DNA of 28,347 bases from Neelides folsomi (taxonomy: Eukaryota; Arthropoda; Collembola; Neelipleona; Neelidae). The notes beneath the pieces are model-generated. The model did no database searches. It had not been told where the DNA came from and was given only the letters and a program-made list of their open reading frames with translations. Shown piece after piece: positions 1 through 11,509 of this stretch. The DNA is taken from assembly GCA_034687125.1 (NCBI GenBank), contig JAQGBZ010000595.1:1-28347 (forward strand). Reading direction: 5' to 3'. The position numbers and the translations under genes were made by a program. Within the stretch, counting starts at the first letter, position 1; every line of letters starts with the position of its first letter.

Positions 1-1860
1 TAATAAGTGATATTATATTTTAATTGCTACATATAATTGTTCATTTTGATATATTACTCTTTGAATAAAAGTTTTTGGTTTTTTTTTAAAATCGAAATTT
101 AAAGTCGGACACTTTATACGCCCCTCCCTAGTACTACATATACTATGTATATATTACCCATATACAGTAAGTACGAGTACTCGTATGTATACCGACTTAA
201 AATTGTTTTAGTAGTTTTTTTCTACATTTGTGTTTAATAAATTGGTTGTATATGTTTCTCACGCCTAGCTTTTCACTATAAACTCGAATAGTTTTTGTCA
301 ATGATTAGCCACACTTGAGATGAAAAGCATCTAAACACTTATTTATGCATACAGTATACATAAATTGTATCTGGTTCATTTGGCACGATCCTTCGAATGC
401 CTTTAGAAATCTTTAGAAACGGAACAAAGTTTAAGGCCGCTGAAAACTAGAGATTGACAGCTCAGTTTTCGTCAATTCAAATTCGGTCTATTTGCTTTGA
501 TACCATTGAGAATGGGTCGCGATGGGTTCAAGGGTCCAAGACAACTTGACAGGGGTTGAGGAAGGCGAGCGCCCGACTAAAAGACCCAATAAATCCCAAT
601 AGAAAATGGTGACCTTTCTTATTATTATATACTTGACTTGTATCACTTTTTTATAATCTTTCCAATAAAACCTTATAAACTTACGACGCGTGGCTATTTC
701 TCAAAAAGGTTTCAAAAATATTGGTTTCTTTTGTTTATCAAGCGATGCTCGTTTATTTACCAAACGCTTCACGTTTACCTATATGATGCATTTAAATTCG
801 CTGTTTTTGTTTTGTAAGACTCGCAAATTAGGATATTTTTAGCATTACATTATCTACTACATATTATGTGCATGCATGCTCACACATCGTTGTTGTTAGT
901 TTAATTAATTCTGTTAATAATAATATAAAATATCTCAATAATTAAAAATAGCATTTTCTTATTTGGTAGCTAGTTAAGCCTTAAATAAATATATGGTAGA
1001 AGATTGAGAACGTCTTTTTATTAAAGTAAATCCCATTGAATGAATTCAGCTAAGGTGAAATAAAGAAAGTTCCTTTATCCATAAGGAAAACATCTGTCTG
1101 AAAATCATTGAATTAGGTCTTATGTGGAAAAACGTCTAACTTGTTCAAAGGGTTGCTTGATCAAGCGGTGCAAATATTTCATTCTCCTTTGAACTATTTG
1201 AGAGCAGGATCACCGCCTTCTTTTCCCAAGCTTTTCAATCTTTTCTTTTCCAGTCACAATTGACTTTGATTTTGCTTTCTAAAGAACTTACCATGGCCAA
1301 GTTTCGAGATATGGACATCATGTCAACTTAAAGGCTTAAAAGAATTTAGCTTTATAGTCCTTATATGTTCTATCATATTATGCACGTTTAAAGTGTTTAT
1401 ATTTTTATCAAAAATTTTCACCCCCCATTCCCATTTATGATAAGCTGGTATGAGAATTTACAAAATATTGTATTGTGGTGATTCTCTCCTATATTTTCTT
1501 GTTGTGCTTATGTGGATGATTTAAAATTTAATGCTTAAGTCTTAATTAAATTAACACTAGAGTTTTGCAAAATTTATAATCATCCAAAGATACACAAAGA
1601 CTAAAATTGATTAAAGACAGACATGAAATCAATGCTTACAGTACATAATGTCTGTTACATACCTAATAATGGGATGTAACAAACCAAAGAAAATTGGGTG
1701 CTTAACATATTAACACATACTTAATTAATTATTTTAATAATAACTAGTCGTTATTATCATTTAAATTCCTAAAAGCATCTAGTCTCCGTAATTTAATCTT
1801 CAAGATGAGTACTTTATACAATATTTGTAAAGACTCCGTATTGTTGATATTTGTCAAAAT
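1..1860. other. A+T-rich non-coding stretch
   Basis: No ORF above 60 codons and no splice-bounded exon. A 14-bp perfect palindrome tacgagtactcgta sits at 172-185 and an ATGCATGC-type word near 867-880. The part at 400-600 is less A+T-rich, with nothing recognisable. Confidence 0.6.
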
Positions 1861-2965
1861 GAATTCGTGGGAACATGTATTTCTCCTTTTCCCTATCATT
1901 CATTGACTCATTGAGTATGCAAAAGAGGAACCTGATGATGGTACAAGGAGAAAGGCTCTCTCCGCCTTCCAATCGAAGAACACCTCATTTGGTTATAATG
2001 CATACGAAAGTAGGCTGCATAAATTATTTCTCAAAGGACACCGAAGCAAAAAAAGGTCCAGTTGAAATTGAAAGTGTGTGGGAACTTCCTTGTAGTTGAG
2101 TCTCCAGAAGGAGCAAGGTGGATTGGATTCCCTCACACAATCTGCATACATACATAATATTCGCCTCACATGTGGGCCGTGATGCAGATTTGATTTACAT
2201 AGACTTGCATAGGAGACTGGTACTTACAATCCCAAATGAGACTCAGCTCGTCAAAGGGTTGAGGAAAAAGAGGGTAGTGAATGAAAACGAAAAGGGGTTC
2301 CTCCTCCATTGAGGTAGGATGAAAGAAAGGATGGGACGGAATTCAAAATGGTCAGGTGAACCGATGAGAGAGAATAACAATCAAACGAAATGAAATCAAT
2401 GAAAGGATTCGGAGCGCAACGAGAACACGAACAGGGAAATCCTCTTCATTTGCATCTCTTTGGATTAACGCTCGGAAAGGAGGAGAGAAGTATGTCTAAT
2501 TCAAGTCCATTCATTCTGGGGGCTTCGTCTGCTTCTCCATATTACTCTCTGTGCTTGGGGACACGGGAAGAAGCGAGCTATTAAGGGACGATCTCAACCA
2601 CCGAAGCCTCCTTCTCCTCACAATCACTACTGAATATGTATGGAATGGAGGTAATAGGGATCCAATTGAATAATATCATATTATAAGAACTTCATACAAC
2701 CGGCAGCCGGAGCTTCGAGTAACCGACAAAGTCTTTTCATTATTATGCTGATGCTTCTGGCCTCTTATATCTTCTACTTATGTATGTTAGTAGGTATGTA
2801 TATCTTATGTATACGTATATATTACATATTAGATACTCCTCTAAAAAACTGTGAGTTGTAAATATAAATAAATCAGGTCAGCTGGAGTTTGCTCTCTATA
2901 TTATTTATAATATATTGCAGATATTCTAGAATAAACCAACGAACACTTTTGTCTGTATATATATA
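1861..2965. other. Balanced-composition island with short plus-strand ORFs, then A+T-rich DNA
   Basis: Plus-strand ORFs at 1875-2099, 2118-2312 and 2390-2584 follow one another in different frames. None has a recognisable domain or convincing splice sites. It could be conserved non-coding DNA, an untranslated exon or a decayed element; the sequence alone does not decide. The part from 2640 on is A+T-rich and simple. Confidence 0.4.
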
Positions 2966-3264
2966 TTATATGATTTCAAGTTCTAGCAATTTCACCTCTA
3001 CGGCATCTTCATCAATATCATCACAAATCATTTTTATATCTCTATGTACGTATGTATCATATGTATATAATTTTTTACAACTCTTATAAACTATCTTTCG
3101 GGTTCGTTCGAATTTTTTAATCCATTGACCAGAAAGACAATGAAATTTGATACTTTCGAATATAGAAATTTCAACATTGATAGAATATTGAATGTGTGTA
3201 CCTAATGAACTTTTGTATTCAGAATTTAGTTGCTTACATACATAGCAAAGACCATGGCACAATT
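2966..3264 (-). CDS. Possible 3'-terminal exon, unknown protein
   Basis: A minus-strand frame begins behind a reasonable acceptor (cttcacag, AG at 3266-3265) and runs about 98 codons to TAA at 2968-2966; stops lie in frame just before the acceptor. The peptide starts LCHGLCYVC, is Cys/Lys/Tyr-rich in the middle and ends in an acidic, codon-like stretch (DDIDEDAVEVKLLELEII). The LC-x2-C-x3-L-x3-Y spacing faintly recalls the second half of a ZAD zinc-binding domain, but the match is too short to call. It has no ATG of its own and no visible partner exon, and may be a chance ORF. Confidence 0.22.
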
Positions 3265-3266
3265 CT

Positions 3267-4491
3267 GTGAAGGTATCTTGAAGAAGATTAATAACTTACT
3301 AACTCCAGCTGTTCTCTTTATCCATAAAGAACTATGTAGTAAGCACCTCTTCTAATACAATTTTGTATAAAAAAATGGTGGGATAAAGCTAGACCAAAAA
3401 ATAATGATTGATTCCTAACCAGGGTGTCAGTATTGTCTCGTATTTTTATTTTGCGGAGTGACTGAGTAATCAAATATTGAATAGATGGGGAAATGTAGTT
3501 GTAAAATTTCAATTTGAATGTAAACATTGTGATTGTCATGTGGAGGCTTGAAAAATCATTTAGTCTAATTCACAAATAAGTATGGATAATTTGGTAGGTA
3601 CGAGTTTGTATATACTATTCAGAGTCGAAGACTAGTAAATACATAGTGCTGTATGTATTAGCTTTAAGCCCTCATGGTTCATGGTTGTCAAAGGGGAGGT
3701 GTGAGAAATCTTCCGAATTTAAATGAACGTGTTGTTGAGAGGATCAAAGGGGGGACATGCTATTGGTATTGATGATAAATGAAATGAGAGGCTGAGGGCT
3801 CTTCAGAGCCGCTTCACAAATGTGGAGGGAGTCTCAGGGAGAACCCTGTAATTTTCCATTAGCGTACGTCCGCATTCAATCAAGGCCACTACCATCAGAG
3901 TCCGAGGTCGTGGTGGTAATAATGCAAGCCCATCATACAAGGGAACAAAGAAGAAGACGAAGGGAACGCAACTCGTCTTTTCTTCTTTTTCCATCAAACA
4001 CCAGTCCCTTTGCGCTGCATGTGGTGAAGGCTCTGACTTCCCTATCCAAATACGTAATTATAGGTACGAAATCCTCTTGAGCCCCTCAACTCTCTTCCGA
4101 TAAGATAAACTTTTTCTTACAATGAAACCCGGTAATAATATAAAACCAAAATAATTGAGCCCTTTTTCTAATTCCATTCTAAGACTCCCAGTCGCCTCCC
4201 ATTCATTCCATCAAAAATAAAGAAGAGCGTACTGATGGAATGAGGTTTTTCACATCAGATAACATTCATCGATTTCTTGTTAAATGTTTTTTTATCTTCT
4301 TAAGAAAATATTAAATAATTTAAAATTAAACATATTAATTCGAATTTGAAATTAGAAGCTAAATGCCAACTAATAAATAGTATAGTATTTATATATTAGT
4401 ACCTACTATTATGAAAATATTGTTTAATTTTTAATGCAGGCAGGAAAGAAAATAAAAATACGTAGGTGTCCATAACCTTTTAATACGCCCT
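3267..4491. other. Non-coding stretch, nothing recognised
   Basis: Mostly A+T-rich with an island at about 3640-4110 where short ORFs overlap on both strands (3803-3997 minus, 3820-4080 plus). Overlapping open frames on opposite strands point to composition rather than coding. No motif recognised. Confidence 0.5.
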
Positions 4492-4519
4492 CGTACTATA
4501 CTATTTACAGTATAGTACG
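4492..4519. repeat. Inverted repeat, 11-bp perfect arms, 6-nt loop
   Basis: cgtactatact (4492-4502) is followed by atttac and its exact reverse complement agtatagtacg (4509-4519). No flanking coding features; function unknown. Confidence 0.8.
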
Positions 4520-5629
4520 TTTCAATAGCAGAACAGCAAGCCATATAATTTTATACCAAGTATAATTTTTCCAAACAAAATTCTTTGATCTCTAGATCGA
4601 CGTAAAAATGATTAGACTATCGGGGAATCTTAATTTACAATTTATGCACAATAAACTTAATTTAAGTAAAAATAGTTTCCTTCTATGAATTGAATATTTA
4701 GTATATGTAAATGAAGAAATATGAATGGAATTGTCTGTAAACGATGCATATAACTTCGTTTTACTTCATAGACATATACGAAGAAATGTGCTATACTGAA
4801 GCTGAATTTATTTAGGTCACCTCCTTCGATTCATTGAACTTGGGCTTGTTGGCAATGAAGAGTCCTGTTAGCTGTTTTCTAAGAGACCTCTAAGCTGTTT
4901 TCCAGATTTCCAAAGAAGGAGGAGACTCTATGGAGTATTTTTGTGGGGAAAATGAGCAACAACGGAGGACGATTCCATTTATTACCCCTCATGCTGTGCA
5001 GTCCGCGACTCTATTCAATTTGAAGAGTTTACTCTCTTCCGAGAGTAACCTCTGCTCCAATGCACCATTGCACTACTCCACTTGCTCCTCCACAATCCCA
5101 ACAATGTCTTTCCCTCAAAACTCAAAATCAATTGCTTTGGATGACATTTTCCCTCAAATTCCATTATTTTCATGAATACAATACTACCATTTTTGATCGC
5201 ATGTAAAAGTCATTTCCTCTCATAGGAATTCAGACAAATGAAAACTGATCAATTCATTCTCAAACTCATGGTGGAACCATAAACTTCATTTTATTGTGTA
5301 CACAGAAGGAGACCAAAACGTGGAAAACAAGGGATCATTAATTTCAAAGGTGAAATGAAAAAATAAAGTGGTTTGAAGAGATGAGGCTCAAAAGGAAGCT
5401 GGAAGAGTTTTTTCGTTTTATCTCATGCAAGGAATCTCTGGGAGACGTTTATGGGCTTGGTTGGTTCTCCGCTACTAATACACTACCTATCCTAACATAG
5501 GAACTGTTATCTATAGAGCCAGTAACGTGGTTCGGAATCTAAATCCAAATCCTCGCCCATCAACAGCCTCAAGAGAGAAAGAGAAGGATGTATCGGATAT
5601 CCTATCGCCGAATCCTTACATGAATTCAA
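4520..5629. other. Non-coding stretch with a balanced-composition island
   Basis: From about 4810 to 5630 the A+T content falls. A short plus-strand ORF (4930-5175, 81 codons, Ser/Leu-rich) has no domain and no clear splice sites. Nothing else recognised. Confidence 0.45.
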
Positions 5630-5977
5630 ATGCCTTGTTCTCTTCTTAAGATAAATTCGGTTCTAAAAGTTTCTATTAGCGTGGAGAGGGATGGAGAGGC
5701 GGATAAGCTATCTCGCTTTTCTAATGCTTTTTTAGATGTAAAGAACCGACCTTATAAGGAGGATTTTATTAGGATATTCCTATTCCTGATGCCTTATCTC
5801 ATGATTGAACTCGTGAGTGAGAAAATGAATACCGACGTTCTTGAATGCAGTAGAATGCACACTTTCCAAAAAATCATTGAAACTTACTTCCCCCTTCCAC
5901 TTAAACTAAATGCAACGTACTTAATACTAGTAAACTACGGAAGGAACATGAATTTCAATTGTATGAAATTACACTAA
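5630..5977 (+). CDS. Small ORF of 115 codons, unknown, doubtful
   Basis: Longest ORF outside the zinc-finger gene. It begins with ATG and ends TAA eight bases before a 19-bp inverted repeat (5985-6024). Residues 10-60 look codon-like (many purine-first codons; a charged run VERDGEADKLSRF, then a hydrophobic stretch IFLFLMPYLMIEL). No family recognised, no signal peptide at the N-terminus and no promoter that I can defend. It could be a single-exon small gene, an internal exon (a possible acceptor cttcttaag lies just inside the ATG), or chance. Confidence 0.22.
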   Translation: MPCSLLKINSVLKVSISVERDGEADKLSRFSNAFLDVKNRPYKEDFIRIFLFLMPYLMIELVSEKMNTDVLECSRMHTFQKIIETYFPLPLKLNATYLILVNYGRNMNFNCMKLH

Positions 5978-5984
5978 ATAACCC

Positions 5985-6024
5985 AATATGATAGTGATAA
6001 AAATGTTTTTATCACTATCATATT
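5985..6024. repeat. Near-perfect palindrome, 19-bp arms, 2-nt centre
   Basis: Arm 5985-6003 (core atgatagtgataaaaa) and its exact reverse complement 6006-6024, separated only by tg. Directly downstream of the 115-codon ORF. The right arm contains tttttatcactatca. It could form a cruciform or a stem in RNA; it might be a miniature-transposon remnant. No target-site duplication recognised. Confidence 0.85.
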
Positions 6025-8650
6025 TAAAAATATTTATTGCAATATTGTATTGTACACTCATCTCATCGAGAGTTCCAGAGAGTTGATTAGAATCAAACTT
6101 GTGCTTAAGTATTCAGGATATATTTTGTATAGTATAACTAGGTATTAGTATATACACCTTAGATTTATAGATCCGTCTTTGAGTTACATGATTAAGTTGT
6201 TTGGAACTATTATAACTATTATTTCGCTATATGTACTCTATCATAAAATGTGGAAGTTTTATTTAGGATCAGACGAAGTTGGAGTGAAGCAATAAAACAA
6301 TGCATTGAAATTGTTCCTTATCATGTAACGGTAAGTGTTACTGTTACTGTTTCTTGAGATTTGTGTTATGGAAGTATAAATTGGAATCGAATCCTCTTCT
6401 GACCCTGAACCTTTTTAAAATCCTTGATAATTTATTAGTTAGCTTAGCTGCCTCAATAGTTTGTATAATTTTATATTTGTGTGCTCTTTTATAGGAGATG
6501 AAATAAAGGAAGATACACGGTGTGGATCGGGGTGACATTGTGCATTTAATTTGGCATGGTCCGACAACTGATTCATGTAATGGAGAGAGACGGTGGATGC
6601 AAGGCTCGCATGCCGCAACTCTCGGACCATTTCCATTTCAATAGAGGGAGAGAACAAAGTGGGAAACATCCCTGGGAACGATTCAATGAAATCATAATCC
6701 CTTCGTTTGCATTATTACTTCGGATTCTTCCTGAGGACAAAAGTCGAGGAGGGACTCCATTGGCATGAGACTCCCGTTGATCACCGTATAATAATATCGA
6801 ATCACCATGCGAGACTCGCCGGCAGAAGCCTACAAAGAAACAAGTATCAAATATACAATTCCGCATAAATTCCCAATAAAATCTGCTTAGAAATGAGTGT
6901 TCATTTTAATGCTCCCTGCTTCATTTGCTTCCTCTTCGAAGAGACCTACTCCTCTCATAATTCCATTGGGAGAGTCTACACACAAAAACGAAGGCTCATT
7001 TATAATGCTCGGATTTCCTCATGCACATAATTTATTGGTTTTGAGCTATGTCCTGCTCATATGGCCAGCTGCTCCCTTCCAATCAACAATTTGCGCCATT
7101 AGGCAGTCAAAAATTTAACCGATTCTTCCATTTTGTATCCTAGTCGTCGTCAAAACATTACGCAGATGTCCCCCAAAAGCTGAATTACTTCATTTCTCAA
7201 ATGTCACCCTTCATCTCAAATCTCGACGCCCAATGAAAAGAAAGTAAACATGGTCGTTTGTTGTATTTGCTTTTACATTAAATGCTTTCAATTTGTGAGT
7301 ACAATTTATGATTATACTATATTATAAAAGAAATTATAAGTAAATTATTCATTGAAATGATAATTGAAATCATTTTATTAAAATTTTAGTAAATGTCATA
7401 AATGAAAGTATTTTTTGTCTCTTTCATAACAAATGCAATATATATAAAAGATAAAAAGTATGAAATATTTTACAAATGAATTATTTTTGACATTATTAAA
7501 TTATATATTGATGTATGTTAAGTATAATCTATAGTAAATTCTAAAAAATGTATGTAGGCAAGGATAGGATAATAGAAGAGAGGTATGCCTATTTAATACC
7601 TGTATGTAGCATATCTATGCATTGGAAATATTCAATGTCGATAATAAGAGACAGGATAAATAAATGGAACTACAGACTACTTTATAATACCCCTTTAAAA
7701 ATCGTATGTCCCCAGTGGATAATTAATATGATGAAATAGGAAGGCTTAAAATGGGGGAAACAGCCGTTGAGAGAAATGTGAGAAATATGTAACGAAATCC
7801 TGGAATTGAAGGAACTTTTGAGCATGAAGTTCTCATAGAGTAAAAAGCATAGTTTGAATGTGAAATTCTCCTGGGTTCCTCACTAGACATAAATTGAAAG
7901 GACAAGTTCCGCTATTGAACTCATACTAGCATCTCATACAAATGTCAAGCCATATATCACGTAATATATGGATTTTGTAATGAGGCCTCCAGTTCCCCAT
8001 CAGTCCCCTCTATACCTTTTTATTGTGCTTATGTGTACTTTATGTATTTATTTACGGATGTGATGGGATATAATGGTGTGTTCGGTTTTTCTAACACCTT
8101 TCGATCTCTCGCTCTAATTTCCCTTATGGAGTAAGTGAAGAGAATAAAAATCCATTCACTTTTAGATATAGCATCTTTATTCTTTCGCCTCTCCCCACAT
8201 TTACCCTGCTCCAAAAGTTCCAATCTACTATATGAATCAAAAAAGAAAACTGCTACATTACAGTTTTGTGGCAAAATAGTGGAAAAATTACCTCAAGAAT
8301 AAACCTCGTTTCCAAATAAAACCTTTTTATAGGGATATGGATAACTACTATTAGTATTGCTCATGAATTGAATAGGAAGGGGGATTTCTAATTTTCACAG
8401 TAAAATCTATATACCTGCTGGTATGTAATGTACGTAAGGTACTTGCATCGTGCATCGTTACATCAAAAATATTCCTTTCCCGTATTTTATTTTTTAATCT
8501 TTTCTTTTTTCAAATTCGGCAAATCATTATGGAAGGGATAAAGTACATAATTAAGCAATTAAAACAAATATGCAAAGATACATGCCCAAGCTTGATTTGA
8601 TGAAAGTTTTTTTCTATTATAAAATGTACTTTGACATAATTGCATTACAT
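6025..8650. other. Non-coding stretch, islands at 6480-7260 and 7990-8270
   Basis: Short ORFs overlap on both strands within the islands (for example 6556-6768 plus and 6573-6866 minus), which argues for composition rather than real coding. No domain, RNA gene or splice-bounded exon recognised. The part at 7290-7540 is extremely A+T-rich. Confidence 0.5.
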
Positions 8651-8679
8651 AATATCAGTATAGAGTATATACTGATATT
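8651..8679. repeat. Inverted repeat, 12-bp perfect arms, 5-nt loop
   Basis: aatatcagtata (8651-8662), loop gagta, then tatactgatatt (8668-8679). Isolated in A+T-rich DNA. Confidence 0.8.
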
Positions 8680-11509
8680 TATTACCTTAAGATACAAAAT
8701 TAATTTCCAATTTGAAACTAAATACCTCTTCAGTTCTTATTAATTTGCTTTGACTTCTTTCACATATAATACATTTTGGGGGGAATTTTAGGTAATGTTT
8801 CAAGCTTTTTAGCTTTGAGTTTATAACTTTTAATAGTATTTTGACCAACAGGTTGGATTTTTCTTATCAATACTAATGGATAGGATATTGCTTTTAAAAT
8901 CAATAACATTTCTCTCTCCATTCTAATTTTCCGGACAATGAGTTCCTAATATACTTTTTAACATGAATAATTGGAATATTTATCTTTATATCAAATTGCT
9001 TTATTCTTCAAACTTGATCAATTACATAATATGATATTTAACATTAAAACAAAACTATTAACATAAGTTGTCTTATTATATAATTAACGAAATAGATATT
9101 ATAACAATTTAATTTGAAACTTAGTTTGCCAAAACAAAGTTTGATTAATTAAAATTAAAGTTATTTTAAAGAAACTTAATTTCTTTGATTATTAAGACGG
9201 CTTAATATAGGAACAATTAGTTTTTCATCTTGGATGGATTATCATAATCAACATAGTTGTAAGGGTTTTAGTAAGCAATTATCAACTTATAATTGTTAAT
9301 AAACTAACGATAAATACATTCCGAATCGTTAACTAAAAAGCAAATTTACTATATACTATATATAATATAATTTATCCTAAAATCGTAATCTTAAACTTAT
9401 TGGTTTTTTGAATAAATAACACAGATCTAAATCTAAACACATACTCTACTCTATTTTAGGAAGGAATACAGAAATAGGGAAATAAGTAGAAATCACAATC
9501 GAATTTTATTTAATTCTACACTTTAATTTTATCTGTTTGTCTTAAGAGCATTGACATTTTCAAATTATATCATTGTTATGATGAATATTTAACTCAAAGA
9601 ATTTTAAAGGTAGGTTTAATTTATATATCACTGGCAATATAGGGAATGCTGTGTTATTCATCAGATCAATGAAAATAATTTCACTTGAAATACTCTCATT
9701 AATTAATATGAGATAATCTCTTAATTCACACTTCCACTTATTAAGTTCGATCAATTGGCTTAATTACATATTTCCTAAATAAAGTCCTATACACGAATAA
9801 ACATTTCTTAGGCGAGTTTACTCATTCATATCAAGTACTTAATGTAGGTAGTTATTAAGATAAATCTATGTACCATGTACGCTAAAATTAGCTAATTGTT
9901 TATTCAGTATTTATGAAATCTTAACCATTGATCATGTTTATATATTTACAATACATCAATAGTGTATAAAACATTTACATTACATTATATATTTGTTGCT
10001 ACTTCTTAAGCACAGTTGAGGAACTTTCATGTTGCATATATTGTTATTATTTCATGTAGATTTTATTGCCGCACAAGAACATTATTTAACATTTATTTAT
10101 TAATATTTAACTAGCGATTAAGATTAATTTGATAAGGTAGGAAGTTTTAAAGTTTCATAAGAATATTTAAACATTTGAAAGGAAACTAAAACAAGGTAAT
10201 AAATTAATTCTACTAATGTATAACATATAATAACATTAATAATTTACGAGTACATATTTTTTATGTATTCGCTTACCTATGTTTAATTTGCATTAATTGT
10301 AAGATAGAATTAAGGAATCATCCATTTATGGAATATTTCCTATCATGCTTGAGCTCGACACTACATCATTAATAGTTATTTTATATACATTTTTTCAATT
10401 TTTCAAGGAAAATCTATTAATGGAAAGGGGTAGGTATTAATAATATGTAGTGAAAAATTTCAGACTATGAATATTATGTAAACGAATAGACAAATAAAAA
10501 AATGAAATTATGATATTTATGTATAAATTGTATCCATTTTGTGTATTTTGCACTCGTATTCTACTGACGCTATGATAATTACTATTTATTTTATGTACAA
10601 ATAAATCTAAAGTCTATGTCTATGAGTATAGTTAATAATAATTTGATGATTATTACAACATCAAAGGAACTTTCGTTGATCCGAAAACCATTTCTGGAAA
10701 TTCGCTCATTGTCAAATGTTACAAAAACTGAGTAATTCATTTGATTCTTTGTTTTGGCTCACGCGAGGAGACGAGGTAGTTTGATTTCTTGTGAGTCTCA
10801 TATCTCTTTCTTTACATCATGCATCAGAATCGGTTTCAAAGTTTATTTAACAACATATTCTTATACAAGAAAGATGTTGCAAGTTAAGCATATATTGATC
10901 ATGAGTGAAACATCTCCATATAACATTATTAACTAAACAACGACGATAATAAGACTAATAAATAATAATATGGATGAGGAATATGGTAGAGGTAGTAAGT
11001 ATTTGAATGTTTTCTATGTACAGATTTCTGTAATTATTTAGTAAACATAATATGGCAGTATGAATTCGTTCATTCTTTTGCAAGTTGACCATTTTACAAT
11101 GTAAACTTGTTGAGAAATGAGATTCAATCTAAACTATTGAGCAACTTCGGTGTTTTAAATCATGCATGCCTGACATGTATGGAATTGTACCTTAAGGAAC
11201 GTTTCGCTTCACTAAATATTTATATAATAAGTACTGTATAGCTTGAAGAGAGTATGTTACTCATTAATTTAGTTATGCGCAACTAATATATTTACGAATG
11301 TAATTAAGAAATAATAACTAATCAAGAATAGAGCTAACAAGAACTAAAAAGCAATTAAAGTTAAGTAATACATATGACCTATGCCCCAGGTATTCACAAC
11401 AAAATTTATCTAGGTACAAAGTTGAGAAAAAATCACCCAAAAATCAGGTATAGGTTTTAAAAGGCCCCTCAGGCCCCTCCTTATGTTTTAGCTTTGAACG
11501 AGAAATGTA
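8680..11509. other. A+T-rich region including the likely 3' UTR of the zinc-finger gene
   Basis: About 2.8 kb with almost no ORFs (64 and 60 codons at most) and many TTAATTA-type words. The right-hand portion, next to the stop codon at 11510, must hold the 3' UTR on the minus strand; its end is uncertain. Nothing else recognised. Confidence 0.6.
10585..10590 (-). terminator. Possible poly(A) signal (AATAAA) for the zinc-finger gene
   Basis: AATAAA on the minus strand, about 920 nt downstream of the stop codon; I saw no earlier exact AATAAA on that strand. In such A+T-rich sequence the hexamer is expected often by chance, so this is only the first candidate. Confidence 0.2.

Noticed and set aside
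6556..6866. Overlapping ORFs on both strands (70 and 97 codons)
   Set aside because: Open frames on both strands with no domain point to base composition, not to genes.
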